DNA from: Coriaria nepalensis
Taxonomy: Eukaryota; Streptophyta; Magnoliopsida; Cucurbitales; Coriariaceae
Reading direction: 5' to 3'
Assembly (NCBI GenBank): GCA_027186245.1
Contig: CP114484.1
Span: 5,488,001-5,552,000, forward strand
Length of the DNA stretch: 64,000 bases
Part shown: piece by piece, positions 48,981 to 61,700 of the stretch
Numbering within the stretch: position 1 is the stretch's first letter
Layout: every line of letters begins with the position of its first letter
Notes under the pieces: generated by a model
Seen by the model: the letters and a program-made list of their open reading frames with translations, nothing else
Databases searched by the model: none
What the model was told of the DNA's origin: nothing
Position numbers and translations under genes: made by a program

Positions 48981-50986
48981 ATATAATTATTGCTAAAATT
49001 AAATAAAATATACGTCATTCATTATAATTGAAATAAACATCAAAATTTTGGAATAGTAAATATGATGCATGAATATAATAATTAAAACACATAAAATTAT
49101 TTATTACTAAGCCATGATAAATTAACTCAACAATTAATATATCATCTTAGAGTCGATATATTAATTTCAAATTAATTTTGAGACATTTCCAAACCTATTA
49201 GTCAAACTTAAAACATCTCATATTTTCCCTTTTGCTCATAAGTTACTGTTTATTTGGTCAAGACACAATTAACCGCTTAAAGCTCAATTATGTCTTTGTA
49301 AGTGTAACTCATTATTTCAGAATCTATGACTTAACTCAAATTGTCGCCTTGGGGTCGGTCAAGTTTGAATACATCACTTCTCCCTATCTTCTTAAGAAGC
49401 CAAATTTGAAATTGATATGGTCTGAAACCTTCTTTAAGAGACGAAAACAAAATTGTCTCAATTTTAGAAGTGATTACTTTCTAGGAGTCATTACTTCTTT
49501 CAACCAATGCCTCAATTTTAGGAGTCAATACTTTTTAAAACTCATTACTTCCTTCAACCTTTTTCCATTAATTTTCTTTTGATTCGATCGAGTACGAGCC
49601 ATTTCTTTTTCGATCGGTTACAAAATAGAGGGTTTGGAAATTCACAGACATATGTTTCTTCCTTGATGGGTTTTGAATTGGTTTTGAAGATGGGTTGGGA
49701 ACTTAAGAGAGGGAAGTCAACAAAAATAGAGATTTGTGTGATAATGGAGGTTTGTGCATGTGATGATGGAAGAGGGAAGAAGATGAACTTTTTTTTTTTG
49801 TAATTTGGAAAATAAAATGGTTAGTATAAGGGTAGTATTGTAAATATATAAAAGTTATATATTTTTTTATTTAAGTTATAAAATATAAAGAAGGCCATTT
49901 CATTAAGAAAATTTTTATGAGATTTAATTTATAAAACAAACTCTTATAAGGGGTTAATTTATCAAATTCTCACTTCCATTTTGGCGTGTTTTTCTTATGA
50001 TATTTGATTGTATGAAATTATGTAAAATATTATTTAACCATATTTGTAATTTTATAAAACTTTGTTTTATGTTGAACCGTATCTTGCTCAAAATTCAACA
50101 TTTGATTTCGTATTTTTAAATGTGAAGTCGTTATTTATTTATGTTCTTAAATTCATATATTTGAAACCATAAACTGTTGTAATTCATGATTCTAAGATCA
50201 AATGAGGTTTTTTTATATTTAAAACTCTTATTTTAAAATATTATTTATTTCAAAATTTTCTTTAAATTAAAGAATTAATTTAAGTATTTCAAATCATATT
50301 TGAGAGCTAAGTTATTTTAATGAAGCTTGAAAAGCTCCTTACAAACATGGGCCAAGCATGTTGCATTGTTAATTTTGATTATTTCAACTTAGTATATGTA
50401 TATATATATATATGAACTTATTATATAATTCAAGTATTCGATGTGATTTGTGTTTTCGTTTGGAACATAATTAAGCTTTGACCCATCTAATGGGGATTGA
50501 ATATTGGCATCTGTATATATTTTAGACCTTGCTAACGAGGATTAATATATTAGTACAGTACTATTTTTATATCCAACCAAGAAAGGTTTAATATTTACAA
50601 ATTCTGTATGTACAGTTCTAAAATATTTTGATCTGTATCACCAAAATTTAAGTATGGTCTTAATCAATTTTATAAGTAATATGGATTGTAATCAGGATTG
50701 TAATCTGGAACAAGGCCGGTTTGGATTGTAATCTGGAAAATATAGTCCTTTAGATCTCAAATTTTTAATCCAAATTTACCCTCGTTTATTTTCTTTCTTA
50801 TTCTTCTCCCACCTCTCTCTCCCTTCTATCACCTCTCATTGCTTTCTGTCACGTAAATTTTCGTCACGCGACGAGTATTAAAAAGTTTTGAGGATACATT
50901 AAGAAACAAACCAGCCTTTTTTCTAGAAACAAGTCTGATTTGGCACAAATTTCATTCAGGCGGCTAGGAAAAGATATGCATTATTT
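48981..50986. other. AT-rich spacer, possible copia flank; remorin 3' flank
   Basis: No gene. At 49455-49560 a pair of related words (CAATTTTAGAAGTGATTACTTTCT and CAATTTTAGGAGTCAATACTTTTT type, about 55 bp apart) forms a small direct repeat. 50395-50415 has a (TA)n tract. The last part near 50900 is likely remorin 3' UTR or flank. Confidence 0.45.
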
Positions 50987-53900
50987 TCAGTGATTATTAC
51001 TACAAGGGAAGCAACCACAAGAGTTAACAACACTATTATCAGCACTAAAAAGAAAGCTTCTTATGTTGATCATCTTTTGGGCTTGTTCGGTGGCCTTCTG
51101 AATCTGCTCAGTGTGCTGTTGCCTTGCAACTGCCCTCCATTCCTCCGTTTTTCTATGCGCTATTGCCATTCTCTTCATCAACTTCTCCTCTAGATTTGAT
51201 CTCATTTTCTGTATCTTCACCTGCAAAACAATAAACAACTTTTATAGTTCCAATCTACACGAGATTAGAAAACAACTTAGATAAGAGTTAAATATGAACC
51301 GCCTGAATCGACCAAACTTTCATGAATATTGTATTCAGTAAAGAGCCAAAAGAACAATCCCATTTCAAAGTTCCCGCAATTGCTTGCTTTAAGATTTGTT
51401 TTTAACAAGCATTATCTTCTTCACATGGTCTACTAGCTAGTTACTATATACTATAGAAAGTCATGATAACTTGAATCAGCTTTAAGGACTTAAAATGTAT
51501 TAATAGGAAAAAAAAAAGTTGTCAAGTGAGAATAACTCGTAAAGAGGTTTTTTAAAGTCTCCGATCAAGTTTTTAGTACTTATATAATTTAAATTATACT
51601 TTTTAGTCACTTTGATTATTTTCAGACTACTGACGTCTCATGCCACCTCATAAAAATGATATATTTATTAATTTTTTATAATTCATCTTTTCTATTTTTC
51701 TTCTCTATGAATTTATTATTTTCCTTTTTAAATCAAATTTTCTTTGAAAAAATGAAATAAATAGTGATAAATAAATAAAATCATGCTCGGTTTATTAGGA
51801 AAAAAAGGATCTGAATAATTCAACTCTTTTGCGAGTAAAATCACACACTCCAATATGATTTATTCACGAAATATCCAAATCGAATCAAGTATTCATGTGA
51901 AACCTGATCGAATCGATTTAGTTCTTCCTCGCGAAGAACCCAATTAGATCGATCTGGTTCATCTTCTACATTAAGAGGTATTTTTGAATCCAAAAAGGAA
52001 AAGAAAGAAAAGAAAAATCAAACCAAGCCTTCATTAAACCTCCATTAATGGAGGCGCGAGCTCGATCCGAGCTTGCAGACCTCTATTAATGGAGGACTCA
52101 TTCGATTCTTTTTTCTTTACTTTTACTTTTCCTTTTGGGTTCAAGAATACCTACCTCTTAATATAAAAAATGAATATGATCTATCCGATTGGGTTCTTTG
52201 CAAGGAAGAATGGAACCAATCCGATCGGGTTTTTCACGATCACTTGATTCGATTAAGATATCTTGTGAATAAATCGGATCAGAACGATCGATTTCACTTG
52301 CAAAAAAATCAAACTATTCCGATCCATTTTTTGCCTATAAACCGAGCCAGATTTTTTTTTTCACTATTTTTTCATTTTTTCCAAGAAAAAAAGAAAATTT
52401 TGATTAAAAAGAAAATAATAAACTAATTGAGGAGAAAAATAAAAATAATGAAAGATGAAGTATAAAAAATTAATAATTATATCTTTTTGATGATGTGTTA
52501 AAATGTCCTATGTGTTGTAATATCATTTGCTGGAATAGAAATTTTATTTCTACTCCATATGAGTACGTTAAAAAGTCCTAAATGTTGTAAAATCATGGGT
52601 CTGGAGTAGAAATTTCTACTCCATGATAACGCTATAAAAGACCTTATTATGCAACCATAGCAGAGAGTTGAGAAATTCTTATATAAATCGTATGTCCTGA
52701 TTGATCTATTAATTTTAATTATATATAAATTTAATATCATAATATAAAAATAGTATGTAATTAATCGATCCATCGTAAATATGATCTAAACAAAAATTTC
52801 TCCAGATAGTTACGATGAATCGGACCTACTATCTTCACAATATAGATCACATGACAGATAGTTTTGTGTTAAATCTTGACGATAAAAACATCTAGTCGCA
52901 AAGTCAGTATAACATAAACGAGATCAGAACTCGAAAGTAATTGTCAGAAATAGAGAAGCTTGGAATATTTGTATAGTTTTGGTGGACGAAAAGAAAAGAA
53001 TAAATTCTGTCTTTAGAATAAGCTCCAAATTGAAAGACAATATAAATGCTTAAAGAACAAAAGAAGTAAGATAAAAATCATAATAAGAATATAAAAAGAA
53101 TAAAAGAGGGAGAGAGAGAGAGAGTAGGAGAAAATGTACCTCAAGCTTCCTGGATTGAGCTTCTGCTTTTGCATTTTGAAGGTTCAACCAAGCTTGTATT
53201 TTAGCTTCTTCCCTCTGATATCTGCAACTCTCAATTCACAGAACTTTTAATAACACTCACCAAACTACTATCTATAAAAACAAAAAGAAAAGCAAAACCT
53301 TTTAAAAAAAAACAAGTCCAATATTTACATTACCTAAGGCAACATTTAGTCCTTTCCTCTTCTTCCCATGCAGCAGCTTTAGAATCCGAAACACTTTTCC
53401 GACACTCACTCCCTGTCTCAAAATGCCTCAAGCTCTCAGAAATCTCCTTCTCCTCTTCTTCCCTCGAGCTCCAATTTGATGCAAACGAATCATACTGACT
53501 TCCCAATTGCAACTCAGCAATTGCAATGTCAATAGTGCTTTTGCTACCACTGGAGTTGACCAAAGCCAGTGGGCCCGATCTACTTTCCGGGGTGTTATGG
53601 CGCAAAGGCGATGCACTTTTGAATGGGGTGTGACATCTTGAGGTCGTGGAGCTTCCAAGCGGAGTCATTTCTGTCCCTATGTCTCTATGCTTGATTTCAT
53701 TGACAACTACTTCTTTGCTTGATGAATCTTTCATGGTTTCTTGACTTGCTCTTGCCATGTTGTTGAATAGAAATCCTTCTTTAGATGGCTCTAAGTATGG
53801 GAAATCCGGGGAAATCGGTTTAGAATAATCTGTGAATTTATCTGCATTGTCAATTTTGGTAATCAATCGTCAATGTTTGAAACTTCGGTTTGGGTCAAAG

Positions 53901-54804
53901 AGCAAATTTGCCTGAGCACGAACGAAATCCTTTCTGATTCAGTTTAATAAGTTTCCAAGCTTTTCAACAATTACGTCAAATCAATTTTAATCTACCGTAT
54001 GCTATAAATGCGTTATCCGAAAATCAGTACTAAAAACACTAAGACAATTTAACCCTAAAATCGGTTTGTCCCCCAAAATTAAGTTTTGAGGTGGAGGACA
54101 AAACCCATTTTCCGCAAGCTTTCGACTTCAGAAAAATGGATATTTTCAGAAGATTTTCTACAGAAACAGTACGGGTTTTTCAATCTCATGCATAGGGAGT
54201 TAAAATTGGGCTTTTTAATAAAGATTGAAACTTTACACAGGATTTCATGAAAAGAGAAAGAGAGGGGGGTGGGGGGTGATTTCATCTTAGTAGAAAAAGG
54301 AGATTCCTTTATTCTACCTTTTAATACTACATCTGATGAGGCAGAGGCACCGTTAAAAGCAGCACCTTTGTCTTCTACGAAGCTTGATTTCTCTGCAAAA
54401 ACCTCCATTTGCTGTTTGTTGCTAAACCTTGTGGTGGGCTCTAATGGCTGCTTTAAAGAATGTGCTGGAGAATCATTACAAGAGCTACAAATCAGCCATT
54501 TTTCTGCATCATCCCACTTAGAAGGAATGCTTTTCCTTGAAAAGTTTCCCACGCTGAAGCTGAAAACGGGCCTACCAGGAGTTGATGGAGCAGCTTGATC
54601 AGTCACTCTTCTTCTCTGAGTTGAAGAAGCCTCAAGAAGACCACCTCCTCTGGTTCCATTGCTTCCTGCTGCCGCTGCTGTCATTGGAAATGACTTGACA
54701 AACTCAGAAGTTTCTTTGAGATGGAGATTGCAAAGTGGGTCAGGGAAGGTTTCTGCAAATGGGTTGTCTTTTCTGTCTCCAAAGAAGCTTGTTTTTCCCT
54801 CCAT
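50987..54804 (-). CDS. Remorin family protein (long N-terminus type)
   Basis: Plant-specific scaffold of plasma-membrane nanodomains. Four exons: 54318-54804, 53334-53841, 53140-53221, 50987-51220. They join in phase to 436 residues. The first 320 are Ser/Pro-rich and likely disordered (MEGKTSFFGDRKDNPFAETF at the start). The Remorin_C domain begins near 320 (AAAWEEEERTKCCLRYQRE), continues AKIQAWLNLQNAKAEAQSRK and VKIQKMRSNLEEKLMKRMA, and has coiled-coil character up to about 405. The tail CGCFPCSNNH supplies cysteines suited to S-acylation, the usual remorin membrane anchor. An in-frame ATG at 54894 would add 30 residues, but a probable leader-intron acceptor (TTGATTCAG/GAACC) lies between it and 54804, so I prefer 54804. 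The 1.9-kb last intron holds a large foldback. Confidence 0.92.
51783..52350. mobile_element. ~570-bp foldback element in remorin intron 3
   Basis: The whole segment is an imperfect inverted repeat centred near 52066. Left arm words and their exact reverse complements pair at mirror positions: CGAATCAAGT (51881) with ACTTGATTCG (52242), AAGAACCCAAT with ATTGGGTTCTT, and GCTCGGTTTAT (51785) with ATAAACCGAGC (52337). The centre carries CTCCATTAATGGAGG and CTCTATTAATGGAGG around GCGAGCTCGATCCGAGC. No transposase coding. It is a foldback/MITE-type element or a long palindromic duplication. Confidence 0.85.
52490..52624. repeat. Two tandem ~68-bp units, each with a palindrome
   Basis: Unit one (about 52490-52557) and unit two (about 52558-52624) share GTTAAAA(T/A)(G/A)TCCTA, TGTTGTAA(T/A)ATCAT and CTACTCCAT in order. 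Unit two holds a perfect 22-bp palindrome at 52602-52623 (half-site TGGAGTAGAAA). Unit one has the same word with a few extra bases in the middle. It lies 140 bp from the foldback in the same intron. Confidence 0.75.
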
Positions 54805-55755
54805 TAATGGCGGTTCCTGAATCAAGGACCCAGAAAATAAATAACGTAAGAGGAGCAAAAAAAAGGTGGGAAACTTTTTTTTGCTCTTTTTCATACCCCA
54901 TTAGGATCGAGAAAGGATGGAGCTTGAAAGTATTTTGAGCTTGTAAGATCCATGCAATTTGATGTTTAGGTAAGGATTCTAGGTTTGAAATTTGGAAATG
55001 AAGGAGGATGATGGAGTCACGAGTGACTGGTCTTCTTTGTCTCTATCTTTTGTTATTCAGCACGCTATTCACTAAAAAGAGACTGAAAACTGCAGTTTAG
55101 CACAGAACAGAACTCTGAACAAGGAAATATCATGAACTACTTGAAAAAAGAACATAAAATGGTCTTGCTGTGCACTTTTTTTTAGGTTCCAAAACGACCG
55201 GGCTTGGTCTAGTTACGCACATGTGACCTCTGATATCTAGGTGAGATAAAGATAATATAGAGCTACGCAAAAGTAACACTCTTACGTAGACTTAAAGTTT
55301 AGTGGTCAGATTGAATAACATTCGGATTATTTAGTGGTCAGATTGAATAACATTCGGATTATATGACGCGTATAGAGACTATTTATTGTGTTAATTTCAG
55401 TTTCCAATAGAGACCATTTGAATAAATCAAAATCTTACACAGATTGATTATTTATGTTAGATACACATACACCTTACAATCCTAACTTGCATGACTAAGT
55501 GTTATGTACAAAGATCTCACAAAGGGATCATCCAGTACTATACCCTCCCTAATTATTATATACCAAAAGAATCATGAATTTTTCATTTCTAACCAAAAGA
55601 AATAAAAAATATATAAATGAAATAGTGTCTGATTCTTTAATCGACACTGAGGGAAAGAACAAAAAACAAAAACAAAAACTAAAACTACGGGAAAAAATTA
55701 TCGATCTAAATATTTTAAAAAATGCACAACCAAAACGACTCACGTGCTATATATA
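54805..55755. promoter_or_regulatory. Remorin leader/promoter and FAB1 3' flank
   Basis: 54805-55060 probably contains the remorin leader, with a short leader intron ending near 54818. The rest is AT-rich. 55500-55755 is probably the FAB1 3' UTR. A perfect 32-bp tandem duplication lies at 55299-55362. No gene seen. Confidence 0.4.
55299..55362. repeat. Perfect 32-bp tandem duplication
   Basis: Two identical adjoining 32-bp copies, 55299-55330 and 55331-55362, beginning TTAGTGGTCAGATTG and ending TTCGGATTAT. There is no mismatch, so the duplication is recent or constrained. Confidence 0.95.
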
Positions 55756-58700
55756 TCATTCAACCTTCGTTCCGCCTTGTGTGTTTTCTTTTTCTTCACA
55801 TAAATCTGACTGAGATTTGCTTGGGACAATAGTTCGAGGAGACCATTGATCTGGAACCATTATAAAGTAAGTAGTCATTGCTTTCCTAAACCGTTTCTTA
55901 TATTGCTTTGGCGAAATAACAGTTGGAGATGCATTCTTGGGCCCGCCAAGAATTCCGGAAGCTTTCACCCATGTCTCAAGATGCTTATCCCATGTGTATT
56001 GTCTCATAAAATCGATTATCCCAAGCACTAACTCATGCTTCTCCTCGTCCACCCCGACCAATAATGAATAGTCCATCACATCAATTGACTGAAAGAGTTT
56101 TAAAATGTTGAAGATTTTTACATACTAAAAATTTGTGGTAAGAAACATTTGTTTCAAAGAAGATGATATTTTGAAACTTACTGCTAGAAACAAAGTATCA
56201 TTCCAAACGGCTCTCTCTAACAACTGCTTTGCCTTGTTTCCGACAAAAATGGGAGAAGTTGGCATTGCTTCGATCAAGTTCTGGTCCAGAAGGACCTTGT
56301 TGTTCCCTGTAGAGTCAGGATTATATCGTGACCTTGAAGATCCTTTGAGGTCATAAAGCCGGGTTACATTCCTTCCAAAGAGAAGATTCTCCATTACCAA
56401 TACATCCATCTTTGATTCTTTCCCTCCTTTAAGATATTTGGATGTTACCTAAACACGACAGAGATAACATGAACACATATATCAACATTTTCTTGGATGA
56501 TAACATATTTGACGACAACATAAACAGAAATTTGGAGATGCTTTAACAAACTTTTCGTTTCCAGTTGGGGCGCATAATATCGACTATACACCCACAAAAT
56601 ATAACTCATATATATTATTCTAAGTGTTAATTTTGCTAAACATCAGTTTAATAAGGATTCATTTGGAAGGACTTATTTTTGTCCAGATTGGGCCCACAAT
56701 TCAGTTTAAGCCAACAAAATATAACTAAAATCTTCTATTCTCAAGTCAATTTTGCTAAACTCCAGTTTAATAAATCTATGCATATGAAGCCCAAGTCCAC
56801 TCAAATACAGCCCAGGAAAGTACCTGATAGATTCCCAGAATCTTTGCAAGGCATGTCGGGCTGCCTGTGCCAATTGATTCTGATAAGTACTTGAAATATT
56901 CAGGGGCGAATTTAAGAAAAGATTCAAGCTCTGTCTTGGTGACTTGTTTGATGATAAACCGATCATCCAAGGTTTTTGCAAAGAAGACATTGCTCTTGCC
57001 ACCCTGGGCTCCCCACTTCCTGCAGCGGCTAAGAGACCTTACATAGTCAAGCTCCGAAGGGCAACAAAGCCTCCTCAAAGCTTCGAACCGCTTCGCATGG
57101 TAACAAGTCACATTATATTTTACCTTACCAAGTGGACCATCATCTCCAAAAGAAACTCTAGCATGGAGGAGGGCCTTCATATAAGATGGTGGACCCAAAC
57201 CCAGGGAGCTGCGGGACCCAGATGAGGATAACACTGCATTATCCTCTGAAGATCCAAAACTTCTATGAGATTCAAGGGGTACCTCATCAGAAGTGTGAAT
57301 AACAGAATCAGAGACATACAATGAAGGAATGAAGTCATCATTCTCTTTCAATCTCTCTGCCTCATCTCCTATCTGGACATGGTATTCAGATGAAACTAGA
57401 GCATAAGAAATTATACTTGTCGGCTCACAATCATAAATTGGAATTAAAATACCATCTGGGCTCATGGGTAAAAGAAGCCTGGCTCCACCTTGAAGATCTG
57501 ACTCCCGAAATGATGAAATATAAACAGGATTATACTGGCCCAATGTATTAAGTTTCTGAGAGCTAGCTAGGAAGTTCTTGTTGAATGAGCGGTAGAAGTT
57601 TAAGAAGGATGTTCCTAACCAACTTGCTGAGAATTCCCTATAATCGAAGAATTTTCCAGATAATGCTGGTGGTGAAAGAGAGTTTTCACTCTTGCTTGTA
57701 TTTTGGTCTCTAGAATTCTCATCCAAATCAAAACATTCAATATTGGCAGAAGTGGTTGAAGAATCTGCTGTTGCTACATCAGCAAGTGGGAAAGAATTGT
57801 TCTTTCTTATTCCAACTATGGGTTGATTTTCACCCGTCCAAGCTGCATCAAGAGTGTCTGATAAATCTGCCATGAAAGAAAACTGTCCATCAGAAAAAGC
57901 CCTACGGCTACGGACATTTCCTCTCGATTCAAGGTGTACAGATTGATAAGATTTTTTAAAATTTGTTTTCTCTTTTCCTCGATCTGGATCTTGATCTATC
58001 TTCATTTCTTGGTTATTTACATTAGCCTCCTTATCATCACCACTAAATAATTCTCTGTTACAGAGGTCCTTTTCAGTCTTCTCATCCACAAGAGGAGGAC
58101 GATGACTATCGGATTCTTCTTGTAGCTTGGTTTCTGAAGTTGATCTACTCAGAGCATTCTGTGAGTCATTATCTACACTGGCTGCATAAATCAGGTTGTG
58201 GTCCCACATATAAGATTGGAAAAGTAACTTTCTCCGTAGTTGGTTGATCTCAAGAATGTCAATGACTGGTTGAGCCTTTGTCACTTCCTTGTTCAAAATC
58301 TTCTGGAGCGATTCCTTAATATGTTCGAAAGACAAGTTAGAACGACGAGATACTATCAATGGTAGGAGAAAGCATTTTGCTATAAAATCGAGTTTGAGCT
58401 ATTAACTGGACATGTAGTTGGAATAACTATTTAGCTTCTTATTCATAAAGAGGGTCTTTAGAAAAATACGTCTAAAAGAGGATATGCAAAATGGGCACAA
58501 TATTTGTCAAATAAAAAAATGGGGTTTGAAACTTAAGCCTCTTTAAGTATATTTTATATAATACTATTGATAAAAATGAAAATTTGAAGAGATTGTTCCA
58601 CAATTTTATGAACCCATTTTTATAATCAACAAGTTCAACATCAATCAATTATTGAATTGAGCTTCATGACTCATGTTGTGTGTGCTTGTCATCTAAATCT

Positions 58701-61700
58701 ATTGCAGTATATGAATGTGAAGATAGGAAAGTTTTAGAATGTTAAGCAGTTGAAGCAGGGATCATACCTCAAAGTCTGCCTTCTCCTTCTGCAAAATTCC
58801 TTCCAGATCGGAAATTTGATGTCTCCAGTCAGATATTTTTAGGCCCGCCGATAGTTTCTGTGAAATTTGATGAAGAACTTTGTTTACTTCAGAAAATAGA
58901 AACTCTGCCCGGCTGACCACCTATTAAAATCAGATAATTAAAATTATTCAAATGCAAAGTTTTATTATCTCAAAACTTTTGTAAACTTGAGATCATCATC
59001 CACCTCATCTACTTCCTTTTGTATCCACTCTTGCTTTTTAAATCTGAAATCAAGTTTGGATGGCGGAAGGAAGACCGAGTGAACATCAATTGATGCATAA
59101 CGAAAGCAAGCAACCATTTTCCCAAATCTGTACATGCAAAAACAATGAGAGACAAGGATGAACATCATGATTCTGATTTTTCCAACCACAAATGTTATTT
59201 AAATTGAAAATCTAAAGTCTTAAACCAGACGAATTCATAACATATTATATATATTGTTATAGAATAAAGTTATACAAATAGGACATGTACAATACACTTG
59301 ACACTTGACAATTAGACCCAAACTGTATAGATTGCTGGAATTTTAGTTGAACGATTATGTAACCAAATTCCATGCACAAAAAATTAAAAAGAGAAAATAA
59401 ATTACCCATAGAAGCGAAGACAATCTCTATGCAAGGAATGGCCACAGCTTGCCACTCTACTTGCAGCTGCGTGATTTGAAAAACTGAGCTCTAGAAACTT
59501 CCCAAAGGATAGGCCCCATGCGGCATCTGACATTACCACTCTCAGAGTAGCTGGAGGGAATCCATTAGTCCGAGGACAACGTAGGCATCTGTGCCACATC
59601 CAAATCTTTCCATCCCTCTCTCCAGGTAAGATAATTTTTGGAAGCTTCTTAACAGATATTGTGAGGGTTCCTTGTCTATGAGTATAACAATGAACATGTG
59701 CCTCTGATGGCATCTCACAAGAACGACACCTATGACCCTGAAATCATTAAACTTCCTCAAATCAAATAGAATTTTCGGAATTCTTATTAAGGTAAAAATA
59801 TGGGTAAACACAGATAAGTCACCTGATCAAACAAATTGTCATGTAAGAACCGGCCCAAAGGTTTATCAAAGCTCCCATAGTATTTGATTCGGAAAAGATG
59901 TGACCTCTCACAGACGGTGCCCTTCCACACACACCTAGATGACAAGGAAACCAAGATGCGTTGATGGTCAGAAGGTAAAGGGAGAAAATCTTCTTTCAAA
60001 TGTATTGGCTCTCTTTTTAAAGTTACGGTCTCTCCATGAGTGTTTGGACTATTTCTTTCCAAAGATGATAAATCTGAACTATTTATCTGATTAGCAACCA
60101 CTGTACTCTGATGGTTTAGGCAAATGTTTGACAAATCACTCTGCCCCATTGCCTCAGTGGGCTCAAAACCATTAGTGTCAAGATGATTGGTCATTACAGA
60201 TGAGAAGCTGTTACCAGAAGAACACTCTGTCATTACAACTTGTTTAAAATCCATTTCATTTTTGTCCTCAAGGCTATGATCAGGAGTAAGATCATTATGG
60301 TAAGGCTTCGAAGCAACAGTCCCTGATGAGTGAACAGAGGAGACTAAAGTAGTTGAATTATTCACATTCAAAGTTGATTGTGTCGATTGAAAATTAGGAC
60401 CATTAAGAAAAGGTGGATTGATGCTGATTAATGAGTTCAAATCTGGAGTTGGTAAACTGTTAGATCTTTGTGGTTCATCGCCTGGTCCTTGAGATTTCTC
60501 ATGGGCAGGAATACTAAAGCCTGGTACAGTTGAAATTGATCTCTCGATTCTTGATGGTTTATCTGGCAATGCTACGGTTATTGGAGATTCCAAAGGAAGT
60601 TCTGGAAGAGATGCTCCTTCATCGGCAAGAAAAGATGTCTCCAAAGCCAAGTGATAAGCGGCAAAAACACCGTACTGAACTATATCCTTCACTTTCTTCA
60701 ACTCATCCCTCTTTGCCCCTCTGAGTAAAATCTGAAAGAGAATGACATAAATGAGTTAAATGGAGCCACCTTTGGGCAATGAAGTGCCGATATCATGGTG
60801 TGGAATTGTTGTATCTGAGAGAAAAAAGAAGAAAACGAGATATGTCATTTACTTATCATCAAAAATAGATGATTAGACTATTATATGGCAACCAAGAGGT
60901 GTACCTGATTGACGGATATACAGACAAACAAAGCTATTCTCTGTAGAATTACCATTTATCCTAAAAAGCTTAACTATTAGGAAAGGGACCCGCAATGTAT
61001 ATCACACGTACCAAACTTTAACTCTATATTATTGAAAATCCAACCAGAAGATAATATGTATTCAGAGAAGATACACCAAATAATTTTTGTTGGAATAAGT
61101 GAGATTTTGATACTTATGACTAAAGAGCTAAGATTTAAAAACTTAATTTTTTTAATACATTCTTAAGCATCCCAAGCCAATGAACTTGGTGTTATGTGAC
61201 AACCAAGCTTTTGTCCATGTGACATCCAATTGAATATTTCACAGGAAAAAGTAAAACATGCTGAAGTTATGGTGATTTTCATTCGCAAAAAAAATTTCAC
61301 AAAAAAATTTAAATTCTAACAGCTCATAAGCAATAAGAAGACCATCTGGATGATGTATTTACTAAGTCAGATTAGGGTGTATGATAGTTAAATATATATT
61401 TGTGGTTGTGTTAGTATAAGGGCCAAGATATTTCTCTCTGTCATCAGTTCAAGTACATTAGAAGTCTTCAAAGACACGCATAAAATATAATAGTAGGCAA
61501 AACTTGAAAACTTACAGTGCAACCCAATGGCTCAGGACAACCTTCAAAATACATCAACGTCTTCAACAATTTTTTTCCACCCTGTTCAGCAGAATCAAGA
61601 TCTTCTAAAAACCTCTCGACATGAAATGTCTCACAATATCCCAGTTTTTGGGCCGAGAGATGATCAACTGAGGAGACTAATTGAGCACCTGTGCAACGAG

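Noticed and set aside
52073..52426. 117-codon open frame in the remorin intron
   Set aside because: It lies in one arm of the foldback and has no family resemblance; chance frame.
54269..54598. Plus-strand frame opposite remorin exon 1
   Set aside because: Antisense shadow of a phase-consistent coding exon.
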